The notes below the pieces were generated by a model. The model was not told the origin of the DNA, searched no databases, and saw nothing but the letters and a program-made list of their open reading frames with translations. Both the position numbers and the translations under genes were made by a program. From a bacterium (GTDB taxonomy: Bacteria; Sysuimicrobiota; Sysuimicrobiia; Sysuimicrobiales; Segetimicrobiaceae): a stretch of DNA of 64,000 nt. The stretch lies in contig DATGJN010000091.1 in assembly GCA_035295165.1 (NCBI GenBank), positions 1 through 64,000 on the forward strand. Reading direction: 5' to 3'. Below, one piece after another: positions 1-6,252 of this stretch. Each line of letters starts with the position of its first letter. Within the stretch, counting starts at the first letter, position 1.

Positions 1-420
1 GGTTTCCACGATCTTCGCGGCGACCGATGCTGTATACGGGACGGCGAGCGCGTAGCGCGTGACACGATGACGGCGAAAGGCGTCGACCTGCGCGAGGGTC
101 GACGTGGTCGCGGGGATTCCCGTGACCTCTTCGATTTGCCGGCACAGCGCCCGATCGATGTCGAGCCCCAGCCACGCTCCTGATGTCCCGCTCCACACGA
201 TCGCGTGAACGCGGGCGTCGGCCAGTTGACGCGCGGCCGCGAGCATGGGCTCCATGCGAAACTGCTCCACTGCGCCGTCGTCGAGCGAGATCCGCGTCAC
301 CGGGAAGCGGGCGAAGTGGACGGAGACATCGGGCACTTCCCTCACGATGGCACAGGTCACCGGTTCGAGGCAGGTGTTCGAAGAGGGCGTGAGCATCCCG
401 AGCCTGTATCGTGCGGTGAT
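1..420 (-). CDS. Asp/Glu racemase / arylmalonate decarboxylase / maleate isomerase family protein (partial, C-terminus beyond window)
   Basis: The gene runs off the left edge, so only the first 140 codons are visible. The N-terminal motif GMLTPSSNT, then FARFPVTRISLDD and VWSGTSGAWLG, follow the pattern of the arylmalonate decarboxylase/maleate cis-trans isomerase branch of the Asp/Glu racemase superfamily. These cytosolic enzymes act on alpha-carbons of dicarboxylates or malonates. The position often held by the first catalytic Cys in maleate isomerases reads SGTSG here, so the substrate is unclear. The first ATG in frame (396) lies inside the conserved motif. A strong GGGGAGG (433-427) is followed six bases later by ATC (420-418), giving (M)TARYRLGMLTP, so I place the start there. 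If ATC is not used, the start is 396. Confidence 0.72.
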   Translation of the reverse strand, partial: MTARYRLGMLTPSSNTCLEPVTCAIVREVPDVSVHFARFPVTRISLDDGAVEQFRMEPMLAAARQLADARVHAIVWSGTSGAWLGLDIDRALCRQIEEVTGIPATTSTLAQVDAFRRHRVTRYALAVPYTASVAAKIVET

Positions 421-608
421 ACGCGACCTCCCCAGCCGTTGTGCGCCGCGTTCACGCCGCGGTCCGGGCGCCGATCAGGAAGCGGGTCGGGGAGCCGACG
501 CACGTTGCATGCCGCCCGCAGCGCACACAATCGTGCCCGTCTTGCCGGCACACGCCTCCGCGGAGCGGCGTTCCACGCGACGGGATGCGGCTCCTCCAGT
601 GTGCGCCG

Positions 609-624
609 TGTGACGCACCTCACA
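609..624. promoter_or_regulatory. CRP-type box TGTGA-CGCACC-TCACA
   Basis: This is a perfect match to the CRP half-site pair TGTGA-N6-TCACA. It lies in non-coding DNA between the minus-strand racemase-like gene and the small plus-strand gene at 714. The right half continues as TCACAGTC, shared with the boxes at 5907 and 6061. A weak -10 (GATAAG, 672-677) would put the box centre about 65-68 bp upstream of a transcription start, close to class I activator geometry. The cognate regulator is probably the CRP encoded at 7311. Confidence 0.7.
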
Positions 625-713
625 GTCCGGCTATGCGCGCGCTCATCGCGCGCACGTGGGCGCGCGGCGAAGATAAGGCCAACAGGCCGGAAGGCTGCCG
701 TGGGAGGTGCACG

Positions 714-926
714 ATGGCATGGTACCGATGTCCGTGTGGGTTTCTCACCGAGCAGTCCCCGCAGCATGGGGACGTGGTCGTGTCCGTGTATCATCTGCAC
801 CCGGCCGCGAGGGTGGACGGCGGCTCGGCGGTCGTGCGGATGGCGCCGCTTCCCGATCCGATCCGAGGGTGCGGCGAGCGCGCTTCCGACGCCGAGCTGC
901 TTACGGCGGCTCGAGCGCTTCGATGA
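714..926 (+). CDS. small Cys-rich protein of unknown function (MAWYRCPCG)
   Basis: This is a 70-residue protein starting at an ATG preceded by GGGAGGTG at ideal spacing. It begins MAWYRCPCGFLTE, so a CxC pair sits near the N-terminus, followed by a segment with SVYHLH and a PLPDP stretch. There is no signal peptide or membrane segment. The CxCG element suggests metal or redox binding, but I do not recognise a characterised family. A perfect CRP-type box lies about 100 bp upstream, so the gene is probably controlled by cAMP-CRP. The 3' end overlaps the convergent gene ending at 901 by 26 bp. Start, box and composition support a real gene; the function is unknown. Confidence 0.6.
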   Translation: MAWYRCPCGFLTEQSPQHGDVVVSVYHLHPAARVDGGSAVVRMAPLPDPIRGCGERASDAELLTAARALR

Positions 927-1239
927 GCGAGGCGGGGACCGCTTTCGGCGGCGCCGAGGCCAGCAGCGTCCTCTCGAACGACCTGCCGGGGTCCCGCCGC
1001 GATTCGGCCTGACCGGCGGTCCGGAGCGTGACGGCGCCGCCGTACGCGAGCCACTCGCGCAGATCGGGGCTCTTGAGTAGACACCCCCGGTAGCCGAGGG
1101 GCGGCGCCGCCGGCGGCGGACCCGGATACGCTGCCGATCGATCCCAGGCCCGCTCCAGGCTGCGGACGATGCTCGGCGGTACCGCCCACGTGGGATCCGG
1201 TCGTCCGGAAAACAAGAGAATCGTCCCCGTCCAGGTCAC
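901..1239 (-). CDS. FSGR-P domain protein, stand-alone copy
   Basis: This 112-residue protein starts at GTG, 7 bp after the stop of the upstream 301-residue gene, so the two form an operon. It opens with ILLFSGRPDPTW and has PPLGYRGCLL about 45 residues later, then a GG...RxAxQxE...FE tail. The same order (VFSGRSNP, LGYRGLVI, HGD...RAEDEQFE) occurs in the N-terminal third of the neighbouring protein, so the two are paralogous domains. There is no signal peptide, membrane helix or recognised catalytic motif. A partner or modulatory role for the cysteine-hydrolase neighbour is an inference from operon structure. I know of no assigned function. Confidence 0.6.
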   Translation of the reverse strand: MTWTGTILLFSGRPDPTWAVPPSIVRSLERAWDRSAAYPGPPPAAPPLGYRGCLLKSPDLREWLAYGGAVTLRTAGQAESRRDPGRSFERTLLASAPPKAVPASLIEALEPP

Positions 1240-1246
1240 GCGCGCG

Positions 1247-2152
1247 TCATCGGATCTTGATGTGGCCGTGCATCACCGTCATGAACGTACAGAAGTTCAC
1301 GTACGGCCCGCGATTCGCCAGCCGCGGGTCCGGGATCGTCGCCCCGCTGTTGTCGACGTTCGTCACCGGGGTGCCGCCGGGTTTGTGCGACCAGTATCCA
1401 TTTCGGCCCTTTCGGTACCAGTGGAAGTCCCAGCCGGGCGCGATCACGAGCGCGACCAGGTGCCCCTCGTCGGGGCACCGGTTGTTCGCGCCCGGGCTGT
1501 CGATGAGCGCATCGGCGATCGCCGCCGGCCTGACCGCTGCGCAGGAGAGCGCCGCATACATCGCGCCTGCCGCCAGCCCCGGCTGCGCAAACGTGTCCGT
1601 TCGGTAGTTCGTAGCGTAATTGTAACAGTTGTTGAAGGGTTGCCGCTGCGGGACGTTCCACCAGTGCGGCTCGTAGAGGGGCGCGCAGGCGCACCGGTGC
1701 CTCTTCGGCCAGACCGAGGCCCGGTGTCGCCGCTTCGCAAAGTCTGCCCGGAGGTTGCGGAAGCGTGCGACCTCACGCTCGAGCCTTCGCGAAAACTCGG
1801 GCCCGTACCCGAGCCGGCGAACGAGACCGGACATGCCGAGGGCGAACGTCTCGAACTGCTCGTCCTCCGCGCGATGCGCGAGCCTCGGCGCGAGCAGATC
1901 CCCGTGAACCAGGCGGAACGTCCTGGGAAGCCTCTTGTCCGGTGCGGCGACCTGCTCGATCACGAGACCCCGGTATCCCAGCGTCGGCCACGGCGGCAGC
2001 ACGGCCTCGCCCCTCGCGAGCGGGCGCACCGGGATCAGCCGCTCCGCGGCTTCACGGGCTTCGCTTCCCTCGAGTTCGATCACGGGGTTTGACCGCCCGC
2101 TGAACACGTCGACCGTTATGCGCAGCTTGATGGCTGTCCACCTCCTTGTCAT
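1247..2152 (-). CDS. FSGR-P domain fused to putative papain/NlpC-like cysteine hydrolase
   Basis: This is a two-part cytosolic protein. Residues about 8-110 form the FSGR-P domain (VDVFSGRSNP, LGYRGLVIE). Residues about 165-300 carry NNCYNYATN, GHLVALVIAPGWDFHWYR and WSHKPG...VTNVDNSG. A Cys in an Asn-rich turn followed by His-containing strands resembles papain/NlpC-fold hydrolases; this is inference from pattern, and the substrate is unknown. The ATG at 2152 lies upstream of the ribosome binding site. AAGGAGGTGG (2147-2138) is followed by ATC at 2131, giving (M)KLRITVDVFSGR, which may be the true start. Two CRP-type boxes and a TACACT -10 lie immediately upstream. It is co-transcribed with the FSGR-P gene at 1239-901. 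Confidence 0.65.
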   Translation of the reverse strand: MTRRWTAIKLRITVDVFSGRSNPVIELEGSEAREAAERLIPVRPLARGEAVLPPWPTLGYRGLVIEQVAAPDKRLPRTFRLVHGDLLAPRLAHRAEDEQFETFALGMSGLVRRLGYGPEFSRRLEREVARFRNLRADFAKRRHRASVWPKRHRCACAPLYEPHWWNVPQRQPFNNCYNYATNYRTDTFAQPGLAAGAMYAALSCAAVRPAAIADALIDSPGANNRCPDEGHLVALVIAPGWDFHWYRKGRNGYWSHKPGGTPVTNVDNSGATIPDPRLANRGPYVNFCTFMTVMHGHIKIR

Positions 2153-2190
2153 TCGCGCTCACAGTGTACATCCGGCGAGTCGGTGGCGGC

Positions 2191-2206
2191 TGTGACCGCG
2201 GTCACC
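2191..2206. promoter_or_regulatory. CRP-type box TGTGA-CCGCGG-TCACC (one mismatch)
   Basis: It contains the perfect 14-bp palindrome GTGACCGCGGTCAC and differs from TGTGA-N6-TCACA at the last base only. Its centre is about 42 bp upstream of the predicted minus-strand transcription start near 2156, the class II CRP position that overlaps the -35 region. Confidence 0.6.
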
Positions 2207-2213
2207 TGAGATC

Positions 2214-2229
2214 AGTGAACTTCATCACA
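2214..2229. promoter_or_regulatory. CRP-type box AGTGA-ACTTCA-TCACA (one mismatch)
   Basis: It lies 23 bp (centre to centre) from the 2191 box, about two helical turns. It would be centred near -65 of the FSGR operon promoter, a class I position. The first base differs from consensus. Confidence 0.55.
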
Positions 2230-2488
2230 CGTGGACCCTCTACGCCACGGATAGACTCCGGATTCTGCTCCGCCCGGAATGAATCGGACCTCTCCGTCCG
2301 CTGACTTTTCCTTGCCGGTCATGTCGATTTGGAGTCTGTCCACTCGACAATGCAGTGAGAGAAGGATCGATCCGGTGGCGGAGTTCGCCCGGTCGTGACC
2401 GGTCCGCTAGCGCCTGGTCGGCCCGACACGAAAAGGCAAACGACGACGCAGGCACAGAGAAGAACGTTCAAAGGGAGGGTACTCAATC

Positions 2489-2887
2489 ATGAGGGACGTG
2501 CTCTGGACCGTTCAAGGGCTCCTCGCGCTCCTGTTTCTGTTCACCAGCGGGATCAAGTTGGTGATGCCCCTCGATGCGCTGACGCAGCAGATGCCACTGC
2601 CGGGCCTGTTCGTACGGTTCATCGGGGTGGCCGAGGTACTCGGCGCGCTCGGTCTGATTCTTCCGGGTCTGCTGCGCATCCGTACGAGCCTGACACCGTT
2701 AGCCGCTGCTGGGCTGGTGATGGTCATGCTGGGTGCGACGGTGTTCACACTGGCCTCGGGCGGCGGGCCGTTGGTCTTGATCCCGCTGGCAGTGGGTCTC
2801 CTCGCGGCGTTCGTCGCCTACGGCCGCTGGCGACTGGTGCCGCACGCCGAGAGCGGCCGCACTCGCGTTGAACCTGCGAGGGCGTGA
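2489..2887 (+). CDS. DoxX-like integral membrane protein
   Basis: This 132-residue protein has four predicted membrane helices. It starts at an ATG with AAAGGGAGGG upstream. The first helix, LFLFTSGIKLVMP, is followed by FIGVAEVLGALGLILPG, the hallmark of the DoxX/DUF4345-like small membrane family, then two more helices and a short basic cytosolic tail. Family members are linked to redox or quinone-associated processes, but most are uncharacterised. A second DoxX-like gene follows about 140 bp downstream, suggesting a tandem pair. The function is not defined beyond family membership. Confidence 0.8.
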   Translation: MRDVLWTVQGLLALLFLFTSGIKLVMPLDALTQQMPLPGLFVRFIGVAEVLGALGLILPGLLRIRTSLTPLAAAGLVMVMLGATVFTLASGGGPLVLIPLAVGLLAAFVAYGRWRLVPHAESGRTRVEPARA

Positions 2888-3024
2888 TCGGTCCAAAAGG
2901 GGGGCGGCGGACAAACATGCGTGAGAGCGGGCGGGGTCCCACGCTCCGGTTGTTGAGACGACGGCAATGCGTGCGGCGTGTGTGGTGCGGACACACGAGA
3001 ACAAACTAGGGCGGGTGATATCGT

Positions 3025-3432
3025 ATGCAACTAGGCACTCAAACCGCTTCGGGCTCGAAGAGCAGGCTCTGGACCGGACGTATCGTCAGCACGGTGGCTG
3101 TACTGTTCCTGCTGCTCGACGGCGCTCTGCATGTGATGATGCCGGCGCAAGTGGTCCAGGCATTCGCGCGGCTCGGGTATCCTGTGAGCCTCGCTCCGAC
3201 CTTAGGAATTCTCGAGATCGTGTGCGTGGTCGTCTATGTGTTTCCGCGCACGTCGATCCTCGGCGCCATCTTGCTGACGGGCTATCTTGGCGGCGCGACC
3301 GCTACCCAGGTGCGCGTTGGCAGTCCACTCTTTGCCGAAGCTCTCTTCCCTGTCTATATCGGCGTGCTAATCTGGGGAGGGCTTTGCTTGCGAGAAGACC
3401 AGCTGCGCGTGCTCATTCCTCTGCGGCGCTAG
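3025..3432 (+). CDS. DoxX-like integral membrane protein (second copy)
   Basis: This 135-residue protein has four membrane helices and starts at an ATG preceded by AGGGCGGGTG. It shows the DoxX pattern: first helix LLLDGALHVMMPAQVVQ, then LGILEIVCVVVYVFPR, a GGATATQVR turn between helices 3 and 4, and LREDQLRVLIPLRR at the C-terminus. It is in tandem with the gene at 2489 but clearly diverged from it. A membrane location is certain from sequence. The biochemical role is not known for this branch. Confidence 0.8.
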   Translation: MQLGTQTASGSKSRLWTGRIVSTVAVLFLLLDGALHVMMPAQVVQAFARLGYPVSLAPTLGILEIVCVVVYVFPRTSILGAILLTGYLGGATATQVRVGSPLFAEALFPVYIGVLIWGGLCLREDQLRVLIPLRR

Positions 3433-3586
3433 GCTATGGCTCACATGGTGCGCTCAGGGTTGTTGTGTACGCAAGGCGTTTCGCGGCCGTGGCCCCGCGG
3501 CCGCGATCGATGCTGGGCTCTCCCTCCGCGGTGATGGGCGGGATGCCCCGGGTGGACGCCTCGCGTCTGGGTAAAGCGCCTGCGGC

Positions 3587-4303
3587 CTATTCGTAGAACT
3601 CAGGCGCCTTCTTGAGCTTCTTCCACTCATCCGGGTCGTGTCCGTAGACGATGAGTGCGACCCGCTCGCGCGCGGCCAGGTCCACGAGCTTTCGAGTGCT
3701 CGCCCTGGTTCCCGCTGCTTCCAGGTCGTAGGATCCGATCGGCCGGGTTTCCGGGGTGTGATCTCCCAGCGCGCGGGCCATCGCATCGATCGCCAGGAGC
3801 ACGGGGCCGGTCTTGGGGAGGCGTACCAGCACGGACTGGTGTCCCGGCACGTGCCCGCTCGTCTCGATCAACTCGACCCCGGGGACCAACGTCGTGTCCC
3901 CGTCGACGAGGCGATAGCGCAGACGAGGATCGCCCCACTGCTCGCGCGTGCCGGCGAAGCGCGGGTGCCCGCCCTGCGCCGTGTCGTAGTGGCGTCGCTG
4001 CACGACGATCTCCGCGGCGGTAAACGGTGCGAGATAACCCGCGTGATCTCCATCGAAGTGCGTGGCGACGAGGTAACGGATGTTCTCCGGGCGGACGCCC
4101 AGGCGCGCGAGTTGATTGACGACGAGGTCGTCCTCGGTGACGCGGGGACCTTGGTGGTCGGGCCGACGGCTCGTCTCGACCATCTTAGGGCCAAAGCCGG
4201 TATCCACGAGGATGTTCGTCCCGTCATCGGTCTGGATCAGGTAGCCCGGATAGGGATTGCCGGTGTCCGGATTCATCCCGAGTTGCATGATGTACAGGCG
4301 CAT
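3587..4303 (-). CDS. metallo-beta-lactamase fold hydrolase, N-acyl-homoserine-lactonase-like
   Basis: This 238-residue protein has the MBL fold: NILVDTGFG, then the metal motif ATHFDGDHAG, ETSGHVPGHQSVLVR, and ALIVYGHDPDEW at the C-terminus. The central motif is HxDxDH instead of HxHxDH, a variant common in proteins annotated as AHL-lactonase-like, so lactone hydrolysis is possible but unproven. It has no signal peptide and is presumably cytosolic. An ATG seven codons upstream exists, but GGGGGAACAC sits directly before the ATG at 4303, which I use. It is divergent from the acetamidase gene at 4601. Confidence 0.82.
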   Translation of the reverse strand: MRLYIMQLGMNPDTGNPYPGYLIQTDDGTNILVDTGFGPKMVETSRRPDHQGPRVTEDDLVVNQLARLGVRPENIRYLVATHFDGDHAGYLAPFTAAEIVVQRRHYDTAQGGHPRFAGTREQWGDPRLRYRLVDGDTTLVPGVELIETSGHVPGHQSVLVRLPKTGPVLLAIDAMARALGDHTPETRPIGSYDLEAAGTRASTRKLVDLAARERVALIVYGHDPDEWKKLKKAPEFYE

Positions 4304-4600
4304 GTGTTCCCCCGTTCCTATCAAAGTGGCGTGATGGAGTGGTTAGCCCGCGGTGCCGCGTTGTCCTGTTGGCCCGGACCCGCGGTGCGCATCCACGTTC
4401 CAGCCACCGCCGCGACAACGCGCGAGCGCCGAACGTCCGACTGTGGCGCCTGAGTGGGGAGGTGCTTGTGCCGCTACTACGAACAGTGCGGACGTGGCCG
4501 GCACCCCGCGGCGCTGTTCGTAGTTTGGCACACACGCCTGCGTATTAGGCAGACGCGGCTCGGCGCTGCACAGAACGGGCCACGTCGGAGGGGCGTGGGC

Positions 4601-5518
4601 ATGACAGAGATCATCGCGATCGCGACACCGCACGGGCAGTTTGCCTACTCGCCGACCGCACCGCCGTGTGCAACGATCCTCCCCGGTGTAACCGTGCGCG
4701 TGGCGACGCGCGACCCACGATCGGGCGCTCTCATCGTCGGACCGCCGGGGACGTTTCAGCCGTATCCCCCACCGCCCGGAGGTCGCACGAACGCCCTCAC
4801 CGGGCCGATCCGCATCGAGGGTGCCGAGCCCGGCGACGTGCTCGCGGTCGACGTGCGTGACATTGCGCTCCGGCCTCCCGGATACATGGCCGCGAGCGAC
4901 GCCGGGTTGGTCGTGCCCAGGGGCCGTGTGGGTGAGTCGCTCATCGGCGTTGTGGACGTCCAGGACGGGCACGTGGTGTGGCGCGAGGGTCTCCGGATTC
5001 CGTGTCGCCCGATGGTGGGGGAGATCGGCGTGGCCGATCCCTCGGAACCGCGTTCCGGCGCCGTCGGCCGCTTCGGGGGGAACATGGACCACGCGGTGCT
5101 CGGCGCGGGATGCCGCGTCTATCTGCCGGTGTTCGTGCCGGGCGCGTTGCTTTACATCGGCGACGTACACGCGGCGATGGGTGACGGCGAATTGAGCGGC
5201 GGCGGCGTGGAGATCGCGGCGGAAGTCACGTGCACGATCGGTCTGGTCCGGCACCGATCGCTGCTGGCCCCGCGCATGGAGACGGCCGACCGCGTAATCA
5301 CCGTGGGGTGGGGCCGCGACTTCGCCGTGGCCCGCGGCATGGTGGTAGAGGACATGCTGAGGATTCTCGAGACCCGCCTCGGGATGCGGGCCGTGGAGGC
5401 GCTGATGTGGATCTCGGCCGCCGGCGACCTGCGCGTCGGGCAGGCGTGCGGCTCCATGGACATGACACTCAGGCTGCAGATGCCGAAACGGTGGCCCCAG
5501 TTGACGGCCGCGCCGTGA
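4601..5518 (+). CDS. acetamidase/formamidase family protein
   Basis: This 305-residue protein of the FmdA/AmdA family hydrolyses small amides to ammonia and the acid. The family pattern is visible: NALTGPIRIEGAEPGDVLAVD near residue 65-85, the FGGNMDH active-site block around 160, GDVHAAMGDGELSGGGVE around 190, and CGSMDMTLRLQMP near the C-terminus. The length is typical of the family. The start at 4601 follows GGAGGGG at good spacing; the frame is open further upstream without conserved sequence. It would supply ammonium, in keeping with the amidases elsewhere in the window. Confidence 0.85.
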   Translation: MTEIIAIATPHGQFAYSPTAPPCATILPGVTVRVATRDPRSGALIVGPPGTFQPYPPPPGGRTNALTGPIRIEGAEPGDVLAVDVRDIALRPPGYMAASDAGLVVPRGRVGESLIGVVDVQDGHVVWREGLRIPCRPMVGEIGVADPSEPRSGAVGRFGGNMDHAVLGAGCRVYLPVFVPGALLYIGDVHAAMGDGELSGGGVEIAAEVTCTIGLVRHRSLLAPRMETADRVITVGWGRDFAVARGMVVEDMLRILETRLGMRAVEALMWISAAGDLRVGQACGSMDMTLRLQMPKRWPQLTAAP

Positions 5519-5563
5519 TTCGGACGACGGTGTTCTGCGTCGTCGTGTTGGCGACGTAACGGT

Positions 5564-5809
5564 CTAGTCTAGCGCGCCGGCGGCGCGCGATTCGATCCCG
5601 TCGCCGTCAGCGTCCCATCTATTCTCTCCGAACGGCACCGGCACGGGTGCTCGCAGGAACTCATCACGCTCATGCCAGCGCTTCCAGAAGGTGTTCGTTT
5701 CCTTAGGTTCATCCGCTCGAGCCGCAGCGGTCGCCGCCAGGATGAGGCACCAGAGGAGGACGCCGAGCACCATGGAGGGTTCCAGTCCCGGTGGAAGCGC
5801 CGTTGGCAT
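5564..5809 (-). CDS. small single-pass membrane or secreted protein, unknown
   Basis: This 81-residue protein has a strong hydrophobic segment (MVLGVLLWCLILAATAAARA, residues about 13-32) ending in a possible signal-peptidase site (ARADEP). A polar tail rich in Trp, Asp and Arg follows (WKRWHERDEF, DADGDG). The ATG at 5809 is chosen because GAGGTG lies six bases upstream; a GTG at 5818 is too close to it. A perfect CRP-type box (5907-5922) lies about 105 bp upstream, with a weak TAGACT -10 at the class I distance. No family recognised. Confidence 0.5.
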   Translation of the reverse strand: MPTALPPGLEPSMVLGVLLWCLILAATAAARADEPKETNTFWKRWHERDEFLRAPVPVPFGENRWDADGDGIESRAAGALD

Positions 5810-5906
5810 TGCATTCACCTCAATGTTTGGCCATCGCCGTACCGTGTCGCAGGGTCAGTCTACGGCCCGACCGTTGACCGCGCAGCGAGCGGCGTTACTC
5901 GCGAGG

Positions 5907-5922
5907 TGTGAACGGGGTCACA
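5907..5922. promoter_or_regulatory. CRP-type box TGTGA-ACGGGG-TCACA
   Basis: This is a perfect TGTGA-N6-TCACA match, extended to TCACAGTC. Its centre is about 65 bp from a minus-strand start predicted by a weak -10 (TAGACT, 5862-5857), pointing to the small gene at 5809. It is about 154 bp from the next box. Confidence 0.7.
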
Positions 5923-6060
5923 GTCCACACTTTGATGCCTGCTGACCGGCCGCACGACCACGGATGTCGAGCCACCCCGCACCCCGACGGTCCCGGTCTG
6001 GGCTCGTCCGTCTGGTCCGGGGCGGTGTCGCCCTCAATGCCTCGTGGGCGGTGCGTTCGC

Positions 6061-6076
6061 TGTGAAACACTTCACA
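6061..6076. promoter_or_regulatory. CRP-type box TGTGA-AACACT-TCACA
   Basis: This is a perfect TGTGA-N6-TCACA match, again followed by GTC. Its centre (6068.5) lies about 62-65 bp upstream of the start predicted from the promoter at 6098-6126, the class I activation position, so CRP would activate the sigma-factor gene. Confidence 0.72.
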
Positions 6077-6097
6077 GTCAGTTCGTGATGCGGTCCA

Positions 6098-6126
6098 TTG
6101 TTCGAAAAATCGATCGGGCATATCGT
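6098..6126 (+). promoter_or_regulatory. sigma70-type promoter for the sigma-factor gene
   Basis: -35 TTGTTC (6098-6103), a 17-bp spacer that is unusually A-rich for this genome, and -10 TATCGT (6121-6126). Predicted transcription start is near 6130-6133, giving a leader of about 120 nt before the ATG at 6253. Confidence 0.5.
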
Positions 6127-6252
6127 AAGGCCACGAGCTCATCGACGAATACGCACCGCGAACGAGGATCGATGCTCGGACGGTCTCGCAAGCGCGCGTG
6201 AGGGTGAGCTCAAGGCTGCCGCTCGGGTTCGGACGGCCAGGGAGGGTCGGGG

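Larger units (their letters stand above)
2153..2488. promoter_or_regulatory. divergent control region between the FSGR operon and the DoxX-like gene
   Basis: No gene is visible here. The left end holds a minus-strand promoter candidate: -10 TACACT at 2168-2163, predicted start near 2156, and tandem CRP-type boxes at 2191-2206 and 2214-2229. The remaining 250 bp towards the plus-strand gene at 2489 show no clear -35/-10 pair, repeat or hairpin. Confidence 0.5.
5810..6252. promoter_or_regulatory. divergent control region with two CRP-type boxes
   Basis: This 443-bp stretch has no convincing gene. It separates the small minus-strand membrane protein from the sigma factor. It contains perfect CRP-type boxes at 5907-5922 and 6061-6076 and a plus-strand promoter candidate at 6098-6126. 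The rest, including the roughly 120-nt sigma-factor leader, shows no obvious riboswitch or terminator. Confidence 0.55.
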
